Notes under the pieces: generated by a model
The model's input: only the letters and a program-made list of their open reading frames with translations
What the model was told of the DNA's origin: nothing
Databases searched by the model: none
Shown: one piece after another, positions 1 through 11,700 of the stretch
Layout of the letters: each line of letters begins with the position of its first letter
Numbering within the stretch: position 1 is the first letter of the stretch
Program-made: the position numbers and the translations under genes
Origin: Heritiera littoralis
Lineage: Eukaryota; Streptophyta; Magnoliopsida; Malvales; Malvaceae
DNA: 64,000 nucleotides
Direction: 5' to 3'
Assembly (NCBI GenBank): GCA_031772115.1
Contig: JAPDPK010000022.1
Span: 372,001 to 436,000 of the forward strand

Positions 1-2461
1 CTTCTAGACCAAACCCGAGCACTGTTGTATCAAAAAAATGTGCCAAAAAGTTTCTGGGGGGAAGCAGTTCTCACAGCCACTCATCTCATCAATAGATTAC
101 CCTCTAGAGTTCTAGGATTCAAAAGTCCAATGGATGTGCTTTCTTCATTCTATCCAAACCTCTCTATCACAAACAATCTTACACCTCACATTTTTGGGTG
201 TGTGTCCTTTGTTCATATCCACAGTCAAGACAGGGGGAAGCTAGACCCTAGAGTTCTAAAGTGTGTTTTTATTGGGTATTCTTCAACTCATAAAGGATAT
301 AAGTGTTACCATCCTCCGTCCAAGAAATTTTATGTGTCACGAGATGTAACATTCAATGAACAAGAGGCCTATTTCACTCAACCTTATCTTCAGGGGGAGT
401 CTTAAGGAAGATAAGGAAGGTTTTCTTGGGTTGCCTGATCTTTCACTTTTGTTTCAACACAATCATATGCCCCAACTGTCTGTTGAGCCATCTGTTGAGT
501 CTGAACCTGAGTCAAATGCCCCAGTTGTTGGTGAACCTAAACCTGAGTCAAATGAGACCACTCCTACTGCACCAAATGTGTCTGAACCCGAACTAGTACC
601 TAACCCCGAATTTGCTCTTGGAGATGTGAGATTTGGTAAAAACTTGGTGTACTCAAGGCAGAAAAAGGCCAATCCGGGATCTATGCAAGTTCAAGAGTCC
701 AACTCAAGTCCTTCAAATGAGGTAACAATTACTAACTTTCCAGCATTACAGAGTGAAACCAAAGCCCAAATTACTGAAGATGACCAGGACCTTCCAATTG
801 CTATTAGAAAAGGGACCAGAAAGTGTACAAAACAGCCATTATATCCTCTTTCACACTACCTGTCATTTAAAAATTTCTCCCAACCTACAAAGCCTTCCTT
901 GTAAGCCTAAAGAACACCACCATTCCTACTACCTTATCTGAGGCATTGTCTAATGAAAAATGGAAACAAGCCATGGATGTGGAGATGGAGGCTCTAGAGA
1001 AGAATAAAACTTGGGAGTTGGTGAAGTTACCGGCAGGAAAAAGGCCGGTGGGGTGCAAGTGGGTTTATACTGTGAAATACAAGGCAGATCGGTCAATTGA
1101 GAGATACAAGGCGAGGTTGGTAGCTAAAGGGTATACACAGACTTATAGGATTGACTACCTAGAGACGTTTGCTCCAGTTGCTAAGATGAAGACAGTCAGA
1201 GTAATCTTATCTCTAGCTGCCAATTTTGGTTGGGAACTACAGCAATTTGATGTGAAAAATGCCTTCTTACACGGGGAGCTTAAGGAGGAGATTTATATGG
1301 AGATTCCACCAGGTTATGGAAGGAATGTGATTGCCAATACTGTATGTAAGTTGAACAAAGCTTTGTATGGCCTGAAGCAATCTCCTCTAGCTTGGTTTGG
1401 AAGATTTACTAGAGTCATGTTGGCCATGGGATACAAACAAAGTCAAGGGGATCACATTGTTTATCAAACATTCTGCTTCAGGGGGATTAACAGCACTGTT
1501 AGTATATGTGGATGACATTATATTAATTGGAGATGACAAAAGGGAGCAGCAAATATTGAGTCAATGCTTGGCTAAGGAGTTTGAAATTAAGACTTTGGGA
1601 AGATTGAAATATTTTCTAGGAATTGAAGTTGCGCACTCCAGACAAGGGATTTTTATATCCCAACATAAGTATGTTACGGATTTGCTCAAGGAAACAGGCA
1701 AAACTGCATGCAAACCCGCAAGTACTCCTATAGACCCAAACCTTAAGCTAGGAAAAGCAGAGGAAGATGCCACAGTGGACAAGGAAATGTATCAACGTCT
1801 CGTGGGAAGACTGATTTACTTATCACATACCAGACCGAATATAGCTTATGCAGTGAGCTTAATCAGTCAATTTATGCATAGTCCAAGAGAGGTTCATTTG
1901 CAAGCTGCCCACCGAATTTTGCAGTATCTTAAGGGAACACCAGGAAGAGGAATTATGTTCAAGAGGAATGGGAATACGACACTTGAAGCCTATACCGATG
2001 CTAACTATGCAGGATCGATCATTGATAGGAGATCAACCTCCAGGTACTGTACCTTTCTTGGAGGGAGTCTTGTGACATGGAGAAGCAAGAAACAGAGTGT
2101 AGGAGCACGTTCTAGTGCTGAGGCAGAATTTCGTGCAATGGCACAAGGCGTGTGTGAGCTACTTTGGCTGAATTTCATCCTAGAAGACTTAAAGATTAAA
2201 TGGGAAGGGCCTATGAGGCTCTACTGTGACAATAAATCAGCAATCAGCATAGCTCATAATCCAGTACAGCATGATCGAACGAAGCATATCGAGGTGGATA
2301 GACATTTCATCAAGGAGAAGTTAGACAGTGGCTTGATATGTACTCCATATGTGTCAACACATGGGCAACTTGCTAATATCCTCACCAAAGGGTTGAGTAG
2401 CACGACATTTGAGAGAATTGTATCCAAGCTGGGAATGGAAAATTCCTATTCACCAGCTTGA
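1..2461 (+). pseudogene. Copia-A pol remnant (integrase C-term, RT, RNase H), frameshifted
   Basis: Coding similarity runs through three frames. Positions 25-405 hold the integrase C-terminal region (GEAVLTATHLINRLPSRVLG and the FIGYSSTHKGYKCY block typical of copia). Positions 356-904 hold an acidic, Pro/Glu-rich linker. Positions 946-2461 hold reverse transcriptase, with the start motif WKQAMDVEMEALEKNKTWEL, the GCKWVY and FDVKNAFLHG blocks, and the catalytic YVDD at 1505-1516. RNase H follows (EAYTDANYAG, SSAEAEFRAMA, DNKSAISIAHNP). Frame changes near 395, near 890 and near 1455 break the frame. The first looks like one extra G in a G run. The polyprotein ends with TGA at 2459-2461, just before the polypurine tract. 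It is a dead copy. Confidence 0.85.
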
Positions 2462-2468
2462 GGGGGAG

Positions 2469-2676
2469 TGTGGGAAACCGTGCTATTTTAGGAAAATAAA
2501 TATTTCCTAGAATCAAGTGTATATATTTAGTTGTAATTATGTATTTATTGAGATCCCGTAAGTTTAGGGATTTCAATTAGTATTAGGAGTAGTTTCCTAA
2601 TTGAGTGCTAGAGCCCTTGTGTATATAAACAAACATATTATTCAATAAACTACAATTGAAACCCTAAATATTGACA
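2469..2676 (+). repeat. 3' LTR of Copia-A
   Basis: It starts with TGTGGGAAACCG directly after the purine tract GAGGGGGAG, as expected for a copia 3' LTR of about 210 bp. A TATA-like GTATATAAAC lies at about 2621. The right border is estimated, since no second LTR copy is visible. Confidence 0.65.
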
Positions 2677-2843
2677 ACTTTCATAAGAACGAATACAAAC
2701 ACAAAGAAGAAAACATGTCTGAAGAAATGTCAAAGACAACTTAAACCAAGAATCAGTCAAAAAGTCCCAAAACCCATTGTTTAAAAAAGTCAAACCCATT
2801 TAAAGAATTCAAAAAATTAGGTTGGAGAAAATAAAAGTAATAC

Positions 2844-3085
2844 CCAAATTTCTTCTTTGGAGGCTGAGTGAAGAGGATCTTAGCTGCAGTCATGAAGTCG
2901 AGATTGTCAAGCTGATGGTAGGACTCGTTGTAAGTGCTCACATTTGATTCAATCTTGCCATCAACTTTGTCTTTGTCGTTGCTCTTGTTATTGTTGCTGT
3001 CTTTGATAGTGCTGCAAAAGGGTCTTGTTCGAAGGAGGTTGAAACGGGTTGAGAATCGAGCACAAGCTTTTCTGGTGTGAAACAT
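2844..3085 (-). CDS. First coding exon of an unidentified host gene, possibly mitochondrial
   Basis: The minus-strand reading frame starts with ATG at 3085 and runs about 80 codons to a good splice donor, TTTGG|GTATTA, at 2843/2844. The first 26 residues (MFHTRKACARFSTRFNLLRT...) are rich in Arg, Ser and Thr and have no acidic residue, which is typical of a mitochondrial presequence. A charged Asn/Asp/Lys stretch follows, then a compact end with LDFMTAAKILFTQPPKKKFG. I do not recognise the family. The next exon would lie to the left, beyond Copia-A and outside the window, so the copia element would sit in intron 1. The mitochondrial location and the gene itself are inferences from composition and the splice site. 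Confidence 0.45.
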
Positions 3086-3169
3086 TGCCTTTTCTTTTCT
3101 CTCTCACCACGAGCAATGCTAGGGGCAGTTGCTTGCATAGTAGACCTAGCAATCTGTGTCTCCCTGCCG

Positions 3170-3440
3170 TGTCGTGTGTCAGACTCGAGTTATGATACAA
3201 ATTATTAAAACACGCATACAACACAAATTATAAAACGTGTCTGAATAGCAAATATGAACACAACACATATTTTATACGTGTTACACGTAATATGACAAGA
3301 TTGACATGATATAATTGTTCGTGTAACATGACATGATTAACACGGCATACCACGTTTAAACACAAATGACACATTTAGACACAATTAAACATAATTGACA
3401 CGAATAAACACGACATGGATGACACAATTAAAAATAAAAG
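3170..3440. repeat. ACACG-rich degenerate repeat
   Basis: Short words such as ACACG, GACACG, CGTGT and TTAACACG recur irregularly over about 270 bp of AT-rich DNA upstream of the unknown exon. There is no coding potential. It looks like a decayed interspersed repeat. I cannot assign a family, and no TSD was found. Confidence 0.4.
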
Positions 3441-3888
3441 ATAAAAATGAAAAAAAATATCATATTTACATCAATAATTTAATTTACAATTATTCACACC
3501 CATATTAATTAACATTCATCAACCTCCACCTCCACAAGAAGAGAATCTGATTGCAAGGCCACGTTGATATTGTCCATCTACAAATTTTAAGGGAATATTT
3601 AGTGAATGCATAACATTTAGTGAATGAACAGCTAAAAATTGCAATCTCATATATCTATCTAGACAAACATATGCTCAGAATTCATGCTTCTTTAAAATCA
3701 GAACATCACACTTTATATCGGTACATATATATTATGCAGAGAAAGCACAGGATAATTCACAATATTTTCACTCTTGGTTTGTCTGACATGCATAAAGCCC
3801 TTCTTGGTTCTTGCATTAATTCTTTTATCCGATATCAAAGACTAACTTAGCTGCTTAGGAAAACTTATTCTATATGGCATAAACATTA

Positions 3889-4066
3889 ATTTTTTTTTTG
3901 GTGTAGGCATAGGCACCCTCATCTGTTTTACGGTCCGAGACTAATCTTGTTCGAACCGAAAGCGGTAAACAGTAAAACCCTCCAATAATGGCGACTCCAG
4001 GATTCGAACCATATCTAAATGCCAAGGAAAGAACTCCACTTCCACTTCTTCTAACCACTTGTTGGT
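3889..4066 (-). mobile_element. tRNA-type SINE with 16-bp target-site duplication
   Basis: Read on the minus strand, the element has a pol III A-box-like TGGTTAGAAG near its 5' end and a canonical B-box GGTTCGAATCC about 45 bp further on. It ends in a run of A (plus-strand poly-T at 3891-3899). It is flanked by the exact 16-bp direct repeat TATGGCATAAACATTA at 3873-3888 and 4067-4082, the expected footprint of target-primed insertion. Body length is about 178 bp. The internal promoter, A-tail and TSD together make a SINE call secure; the family name is not claimed. Confidence 0.85.
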
Positions 4067-4082
4067 TATGGCATAAACATTA

Positions 4083-4919
4083 TTGATTTTCAAACTTTGA
4101 ATCTGAACCAAAATGAATTTCCTGTTTAAGGAAAAACAAAAAGATAATTTAGCCACTAGAGGCATGTGACTAACTGATGTTGACCCTCAATTGTTAAGCT
4201 GCCTCATTTTTAGGCAGAAAATTACCTAGCTTATGAAAGACGTGGGAACTGAAAATGTTGAAGTATAAAACAAGGGAAAAGTAGATTCTTTGTATTGACC
4301 TTATTCTCATTTCAACAAAACTGGCCAAACACCAGCAATAAAGTAACATTTAACATAAACAGTACAAAGCAAACTTCTTACCAAAACAACCAAGTATCAA
4401 GAGTTCAAAAATCCGGTTCAACTAATACCAATCAATTGTTTCTTGACTAAGGTTTGTCTAAACTAGTCCTAATGATTTCCGAAAGTAGAAAACCCTGGAT
4501 ACTGCCATACATATGCTCATATGGAATGACATTAAAGATGGGATTATATAGGTGATAGGTACCTGGGGTGATTATTTTTTTTCGTTTTTGCATACTACAT
4601 TTAAGCGTTTGCAAGGTGACCATAACAGAGAAAACATTCACTATATCAGATCTTTTTAAAGACTAAGGTTGACAAGCAATAGGAAAATTGGCAGTATCTG
4701 CGGATTTGAACAACTACTTCATTGCAGCAAATGTTTCAAACTTGCCTTCTAATCATTGCAGCAAATCTTTTGTTGATTGTTGTTAATTTTTTGTGTCTTG
4801 TCAAACTCTTTGTCCAGAACCAAAGACTCCATTTTCTTAGATCACAAATACACACAAAAAAAATCACAGATACACAAGGAAGACAATCAACAGTGGATTT
4901 TCCGAGATATACAATAAGA
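4083..4919. other. AT-rich non-coding stretch
   Basis: I see no convincing gene, transposon end or RNA gene here. The short open frames present lack codon structure or splice context. If the minus-strand gene starting at 3085 has a spliced leader near 4943, this stretch would be its first intron. Confidence 0.4.
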
Positions 4920-5287
4920 GGTTAGGTTTCAGGGAAATAGACCTGAGTGAGCCGAAACTAGGGAGGAAAAGGGCAGCAGAACAGTGAAGAGAAACTGAGA
5001 AGGGCTCAGCGTCGTCGGCTGTGCTCACTGGACTTAAGACAAGCTAAGAAGGGCTGCTGTGCTCACCGGAGAAGGGCGCGGCGTCAGCGGCTCCGTATGT
5101 CAGTAGGGTGAAAAAGGAAGATAACAAAGTCTATATAAAACGTAATTAGCAGAGTTAAGTCTGTCCAGCGTTCCCTCGCGTAAAGGGCGACTTTGGCATC
5201 GGCTCTCTCCGATTTGTACTGTGAAAACCGAAAGGAGGCCGTCATAGGTAATTTTTTGGTGGGTTTACGAGAGGGCCTTTTCCCTAA
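4920..5287. promoter_or_regulatory. GC-richer leader/promoter region, possibly bidirectional
   Basis: This is host sequence just left of the MULE block. A TATA-like TATATAAA lies at 5132-5139 and reads as TATA on both strands. On the minus strand the segment at about 4943-5100 ends at a plausible donor, CTCAG|GTCTAT, which would make it a spliced 5' leader exon for the gene at 2844-3085. On the plus strand the TATA would serve a gene whose ATG may now lie at 44899, beyond the inserted elements. A partial duplication of GCTGTGCTCAC occurs twice. All roles are inferred. Confidence 0.35.
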
Positions 5288-5345
5288 GAGAAATTCTATT
5301 CGTACCCCGTTTTTTACTAAATCTACCCCACCCCAAACAACCCTT
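5288..5345 (+). repeat. M1 left terminal inverted repeat
   Basis: This tract has C-rich blocks (TACCCC, CTACCCCACCCC). It pairs with the right terminal repeat at about 12490-12554, whose plus strand reads GGGGTAGGAATAG...GAATAGAAATTCTC. The same terminus is recognisable in M2 and, diverged, in M3, M4 and M5. Confidence 0.9.
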
Positions 5346-5381
5346 TAAAGTAAAATACAATTTTACCCATACCACACACCG

Positions 5382-5485
5382 GCTACTCCTCCTCCTTCTC
5401 CTTCCTTCTCCGTCTCCGTCTCCGTCTCCGTCTCGTTCTCCTTCTCCTTCTCCTTCTCCTTCTCCTCCTTCCTTCTTCCTCCTTC
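5382..5485 (+). repeat. Polypyrimidine low-complexity tract (CTCCTT/CTCCGT repeats)
   Basis: Nearly pure pyrimidine sequence made of CTCCTTCTC and CTCCGT units. The same tract occupies the same place in M2 (about 12700-12770) and M4 (about 36290-36370), so it is a conserved part of the element and not random simple sequence. Its reverse strand gives long Arg/Glu-rich open frames that are not genes. Confidence 0.7.
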
Positions 5486-5559
5486 CTGGTACGAATCTCC
5501 TACTGTTAAGGTAAAAATAGTATTTGCAGTTCGAAGCTCCTGCGCATGGTGTCCCGCTC

Positions 5560-5820
5560 GCGTCGCTCGCAGGTGTGCCGCTAGGCCAGCCCCGCGCAGG
5601 TGGCACACATGCGCGAGGCCAGCCCCGCCACCTGCGCGAGGCCAACCCCGCCACCTGCGCGAGGCCAGCCCCGCGCAGGTGGCACGCCTGAGAGGCCGGG
5701 CAGGTCGAGCGGCTTGCACACCATGCGCGAGAACCCCGCGCAAGTCTCACTTGCGCGGGGATCCCGCGCAAGGCTCACTTGCGCGGGGATCCCGCGCAAG
5801 TCTCACTTGCGCGGGCGTTC
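5560..5820 (+). repeat. M1 left subterminal GC-rich array of GCGCAAG / CTTGCGCG motifs
   Basis: Repeated inverted units such as CCCGCGCAAG...CTTGCGCGGG alternate with GCGCGAGGCCAGCCCCGC blocks. It lies upstream of the PMD gene leader. The same motif recurs in intron 1 of the transposase gene and next to the right end of this element. It contrasts sharply with the AT-rich surroundings. Confidence 0.85.
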
Positions 5821-6428
5821 TACATCCTGTCTTGCATTCTGTTTGCAATTATTTCTGGTTTTGATTACATTCTACAAGTTTGGTTTTTATGATTTTTGAT
5901 TTAATCAGCTGACTAAAGTTTATAATTATACAGACTATTGCCACCATCACCCTTCGATTGCTGCCATCAATCTGTACAAGCTATTGCACTGTAGGACTAC
6001 TACCATCAGGTATGTGCTTGATATATGTTAATTTTTTCATGCTATGTTCTATTTAAGCATTGTCAGAAAAATAAATAATGTGATATATTATCAAAGAGGT
6101 GTGATATATTATCAAATAAATAATGTGATATATTATTCATGCTATGTTCAATTTAAGCATTGTCAGATATATTTCATGCTATGTTCTATTTAAGCACTAT
6201 AGGCTCACTTGTCATGATCTGCTTATTTATACTTGCTGACAATGTAGACACACTTGACACTATTATTTCTCACTTTCACTTTGCACGACACACACCTCAC
6301 GTCACTCACTCACACTTCCACTCACTTGTACACTTTTTACTTCCTCACACACTTGCACTCAACTATTGCACTTAGTGTCTTGGCTTTTAATATGTTTGAT
6401 AATTTTTTAAATATTTTTTTTTTTAGAC

Positions 6429-8521
6429 ATGGCTAATACACGAGGTGGAGATTCATCTCAAGGAAGACGACAGCGACCTACCGGCTCTGAGAGGAGACGA
6501 CGAGTTAGGAGATATCAAGCCGAGCAAGCTGAACAAGTCGAACCTGTCGAGCAGGTCGAGCAGGACGAGCAGGCTGAGCAGGTCGAGTAGGCTGAGCAGC
6601 TAGATGCGGATTATGTAAAGGAGGAAGTCGAGCCTTGTCCTGGAGGTCCGACCGATACATCAGTTCTTCGAAGTTTTAGATCACATGTTGCTTTTGCAAT
6701 ATGGGATGGGCAGGTAATTCTCCTTTCAAAAATTTGGTAATATGTTTTTGCAAGAAGTGATAACATGACGCTTTTGAAATAACTTATTGTTTGTTGTTTT
6801 CGATATAGGAGCGAGACAATTTGAAGGTCCTGAATCATAGCAACAAAATCTCTCAGTGGATCTTAGATGATGATAGATCTCGTATTCTCTCCTCGGTTAT
6901 GCAGTCCGGCTTAGCGAGTTTAGTTGACTGTAGTTACCGCACGTGCAACAACACCATCATCTCTGCTTTTTGTGAGAGGTGGCAGCCAGAGACGAATACA
7001 TTTCATATGCCATTTGGAGAGATGACGATTACTCTTGATGATGTAGCTACCCTGCTAGGCATACCAGTGACCGGGGCGATCGTATTTTGCCGGCACATCT
7101 CTGTGAAGGAAGCTGTTAGAGTATTAGTAGAGTTGTTAGGAGTCTCTATTTCCGAGGCTCAAGCGGCGACGAGCACCGGTCGTGGGTCCAGTGTGACATT
7201 GCAGTGGTTGAGAACAAATTTTAGCCATGTCACCGACAGCTCCAGTGATGAGGAGATAGTATATGCTACTCGTGCATACTTGCTTCACTTGCTTGGATGC
7301 ACTCTTTTTGTAGATAAGAGTGGGTCACATGTTGCCGTGTCATTATTGCACTGTTTAGAGGAGCTAGCGGCTATCAGTGAATACGCGTGGGTGCAGTGCT
7401 CTTGCTCATATGTATAGACAGCTGGGTCTTGCGAGCAGGTCAAAAGTCACATCGATTGGCGGCTATATGACCCTTTTACAGGTATTATAATTTACTTTAT
7501 CTAACTTGTTAATTATAAATTAATTGTTTATAATTTATTAATGATTAATGTTTTATTTGATGTAGGCTTGGATTTATGAGCACTTTTCGTCGTTAAGTTC
7601 GGAGGTGAACGTTAACTACGAGGAGAGTATGCCTCGAGCTCGACGATGGAAGCCACGTACTTATGGCCAGGATGTGAAGGTCTTGCGAGAGCAGCTAGAT
7701 GACCTTCAGTGTAACCAGTGTGCTGGGATCCCTATGCAGATAGTCGGAGACATCATCCGTTGCCTCCGATCACATTTTTCACCGTCTGCTTGAAAGCTGG
7801 GGATGTTGTGGAGCCGTATCATCCAGAGAGAGTGTTACGGCAGTGGGGCTATGTACAGACCGTACCTCCGAGACCTTTGGCGCCATTTAGAGCACGGAGA
7901 GGTAGTACGAGCACCACTTACGATGTCATTTATCAGTTTATGAATAATATATGGGAGAGATGGCCTATGTATGTCCTCACAGAAGAGAATAGAGGACGAA
8001 GATGTGTGATCCCAGGAGAGACAGATCCAGATTATATGGCTTGGTATGAAGCCATTTCTCATCGATTCGTACAAAACCCAGCACGCAGATCGAGGTTTCA
8101 AGCTCCCCTTGTCGAGTCCGATTATTCTAGCGTAAGTTATTAGCACTAAATCTCAAGTGAATAAAATTTTTTCATACTATTTAATTTGATAAAATTTCTT
8201 TCATGTATTGTTTTGCAGCGCAATTCGAGGGCAATTTCTTACATTGAATTACTCATGTGCGGCAACCAAGATGTGGAGACATTGGCAAAGGGACTTCACG
8301 ACCTGCATGACATATTAACTGGGTCGTCAGATGCTGCTTCATCTTCAGCTCCTCATCCAGCTCCATCACATGCACCTCCTCCAGCTCCTCCACGAGCTCC
8401 TATTTCCTCGGAGACAGCTCCACCAGTTACATCAGACATAGCTCCTCCGCCTACACGTTTTTATACTAGGATCGGGAGGAGGAGAGGCAAGGCAATTATA
8501 TCGGATGCGTCGGAGGATTAA
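6429..8521 (+). pseudogene. M1 plant mobile domain (PMD) gene, four exons, frameshifted
   Basis: Exons are 6429-6713, 6809-7481, 7566-8131 and 8219-8521, all joined in phase 0 with GT-AG introns. A 5' UTR intron is likely (donor CAG|GTATGT near 6010, acceptor just before the ATG). The product would be about 608 residues. Exon 1 starts MANTRGGDSSQGRRQRP and has a Glu-Gln repeat. Exon 2 begins the PMD proper, with the hallmark FCERWQPETNTFHMPFGEMT. Exon 3 continues it (YGQDVKVLREQLDDLQ). Exon 4 is Ala-Pro rich and ends with a basic GRRRGKAII tail. Defects: TAG in the Glu-Gln repeat near 6588, a net 2-bp loss near 7392, and a 1-bp loss near 7718. PMD proteins outside transposons (MAIN/MAIL1 in Arabidopsis) act in silencing; the role inside a MULE is unknown. 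Confidence 0.9.
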
Positions 8522-8770
8522 TGTATTTGTACTTAATGACTTTTGTTTTGTAAAGATACAGTTTATGTTTATGATATTAGATTATGTTATTAAAATATGT
8601 TGTGATTTTTGTTTATAATTTAGTAATGATATTTAGTGATTTTTTGTTTCTTAAACATACAGATTATCTTTATGATATTTGGATAATGTTATTAAAACAT
8701 ATAATGTATAAATCAATAATACAATCTTAACAAGGCATACATATCAAATACAGTAATATTTAATAAAATA
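8522..8770. terminator. Shared 3' region between the convergent M1 genes
   Basis: An AT-rich interval separates the stop codons of the PMD gene and the transposase gene. It holds two imperfect copies of a roughly 109-bp unit (around 8540-8700) containing AAACATACAG/AAGATACAG, GATATTAGAT and GTTATTAAAA words. It must contain the polyadenylation signals of both genes; the exact sites are not visible. Confidence 0.45.
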
Positions 8771-11700
8771 TCATATGTCATCTAAGTCAATGGTTTCTCT
8801 AATGACAACATCTGATCTCGAAAACAAATTTTGAAATTCTTCGATGCGAGATACATATGGAAGCTCCCACTCACAAGCAAAGTCACATCGATACCGATAC
8901 CAATTGCATGCAATCGGAGGTATTGGCGCAAACGGGTCCATAAATACCTGAAAAATAGCATTGTTAAACGCATAATAAATGAAATACACAATATCTAAAG
9001 TGTAACATATATATCATTATCAATACCTCAACAAAATGAGAATCGTTAACAAATCCAATTGTTATGAATCCATGCTGTAGCGGTGGAGGTGGTGCAGTTC
9101 TAAGCGGGAGATATGTCAAACATTGTCTCGAAGATAAATGGACGAGCACAACATTATACTTTGTTGCTATCAAGTGACCCATATCGGGTAAAGTCATCCA
9201 TTTATCATAAGGAGCCGGTATGTTGAAATATGATAATGTCTCTAACAATTCATCAACACGCTCCATGGATCCATAGAGACTAACATAGTAAGCTCGAAAA
9301 TCACATATCTCGTCAATCAAATCTTGTCGCACCTTCGCCCATGCATCAACACCCATGCCTAGCAACCCAGCTATAGCCCGAAAGCCACAATGTCCATCTG
9401 ACTCAACATCCACAGTAGAGCGTATGAAGGGGCGTATCTCTAAAGGGAAAGAATCAATAAATTTCACTTTCTTTTTTCGATTAACTGGTAGCTTCATCCT
9501 TTTAGTCGCTGAATTTAAATTTGCGGGTGTTGATGTGCTATCATGTTGAGATTCAACAATCTCAAAGTATGAAGGGGCACGTCGAGTTGATTTGTCTGAA
9601 CGACCTTTGCTCTTAGCCTTCTCGAGTGGAGGAATAAGGAATGTAGTTGCTGGATCACCTATTTCTCTTAATTTTTTCTTCAAGGCTAATCTTCCTGAGA
9701 GATCACACGCATTGAAGCGTTTCACTATTAGCTCCCACTCGGCATCAAGATTCAGCTCAGCCAAATAATCAACAGTTTTCTTCTTCAAGTCCAACTTCGA
9801 CCAATGAGGATCCAAAACAGATAAGGGAATAGGTTTCTCATCCCTCATGAATTCAGCAATCTCATGAGCACAAGGCAACCCATGTGTGCTTCTAATGATG
9901 CAACCACAAATAAGATGGTCAATGCCGGTATCATTTGCTCGATGCGCCTCCTTCAAAAGTATATTCAACGCTGTCCTAGACACCAATCCTCGTAACTCCC
10001 TAAACAAAGCTGGTCGAAAATTATGTTCAACAACAATAACACTTCTCTCGAACGAAGCCTTTATCTCCGTATGTTGTAGCTCAATCAGAGAGTTGATAAC
10101 TTTCCAAGATGAATCAAAATCTCCTTGGGACGATCCAAGGTGCCTCTTTAACTTCGCATGTGCACTCTCAGCCCTACATGTCATTCGAACAATGTTGATT
10201 ATAATGAATAAATTGTATAAGTTGTGAAAATAAGAACTTTTAAACTTTGTAAACATGCATACCTATTTGTTGTAACATTTCCAAAGTGCTTTACTTTATT
10301 TCTCCAAGCAGCAATAAATCTCTCTTTATGTGTCGTTAGCCAAGTATCTCTTAAGTACTCGAGCGCTCTAGGATAAGAACGGTAATGAGAGACCATTGAA
10401 CTTAAATTTGCTTCATACTCATACTCATTTGAAGAGGATACAAGAACGCCCCAAGATGACATGAATGCCTCCCACTTCTCCATGCTCTCAAAAAACTTTT
10501 TACAATGAGCAAGTACATTCTTTGATATATGCCATCTACATAAGAGATTAATTGCGCTAGGGAACACTGTCTGTACTGCTTTCATCAATGCTAAATCCCT
10601 ATCAGTAACAATGACAGAAGGTGTTGAATCAGAAGACATCAAACTTTTCAGCTTCTCTAATGCCCAAGTGTAGTTGTCAGTGCGCTCAGCCTCCATGTAA
10701 ACAAATGCAAGTAAAAAGTTAGATTTGTACATGTTACACCAACAATCTCAAGGAGTGGGAGTCGATATCTATTAGTTTTATATGTACAATCCATAACTAA
10801 TACATTGGAAAAAGCATTCAACAAATCTATAGCTGTTGGATGTGCCCAAAATAAGTCTCTAACACAATCACTTGACTCATCACTCCGATGCCACTCAACA
10901 TATTTACAATCATTCAAGCATTTCATGAGTTGTTGCATCTGTGATCTACCAGCTTTGTCATCCAAGTAATATTTTTGTCGTGCATTGTAGATGGTCTTTA
11001 TGGTACTTACATTCTTCTTATCATGTTGTTTCAACATCATTAAAATTTTTCTTGGTTTTACCATAGCATTTATCATATCACCCACCATACTTTGCTCTTG
11101 CACTGTTAATCGACCAGCAAAGGAATGTCCTTCTAGCTGTTGTGCAGCCAAATGATTATGCATCCCATATACTACTTTCACTGCCCAACTATCGATCTCG
11201 TCCAATTTCACCCCTAGTAACTCGAATGGACAATTACACTTCTTTGTTCCCGTTCCCAAGCGATGCAATTCATTTGTACTTGACCTATATGTTCCATACC
11301 TTTCACATACAAGTCGAACTCTAGGTCTTCTTCGAGGAACATCAACTTCTGATGATCTTATCACAACAACAAAACCTAGCTCTTTTCCAAGCTCTCTAGC
11401 CCATGCGATCAAGGTATTTCGACAACTGAAAACCTGAAACAAAATAAATTTAATAATTAGTTTTTTCTACTAGATTTGTATTAAAACATTATATTAATTT
11501 TAAAACTACTTACTTGGTTAGTAGTAAATGCATCGGTACAGTCAAATATTTCTTCATGGACACTTTTCGATTCTCCGCTGTACACTATCCTTTTATCATT
11601 CTGCAAATATTAAACAAATTCATTAATTATAATTATTATAATAAATAATATATTAAAAAATTCAGATTGAATTTTAGTACAAGAGCGCATAAAAAGACAG

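Larger units (their letters stand above)
1..2676 (+). mobile_element. Copia-A: 3' part of a Ty1/copia retrotransposon
   Basis: The left edge of the window cuts this element. What remains is, in order, the integrase C-terminal part, reverse transcriptase, RNase H, a polypurine tract (about 2460-2468) and a 3' LTR from 2469. The order integrase before reverse transcriptase defines Ty1/copia. The right limit is uncertain, because the 5' LTR lies outside the window; I placed it at a CA dinucleotide near 2676. The TSD cannot be checked. The element seems to lie in an intron of the minus-strand gene whose exon is at 2844-3085. Confidence 0.85.

Noticed and set aside
3950..4030. Possible tRNA gene (B-box GGTTCGAATCC on the minus strand)
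   Set aside because: No cloverleaf acceptor stem closes around it, and a 16-bp TSD plus A-tail mark it as a SINE.
4722..4925. 67-codon hydrophobic open frame
   Set aside because: AT-rich sequence, no splice or promoter context and no similarity I recognise.
5265..5799. Long Arg/Ala/Glu-rich open frames on the minus strand
   Set aside because: They are translations of the GC-rich motif array and polypyrimidine tract. Three overlapping frames are open and none has protein character.
9886..10227. Plus-strand open frame antisense to the transposase exon (also at 17181 and 24346)
   Set aside because: Present in all copies only because the sense frame is conserved; no independent start context or domain.
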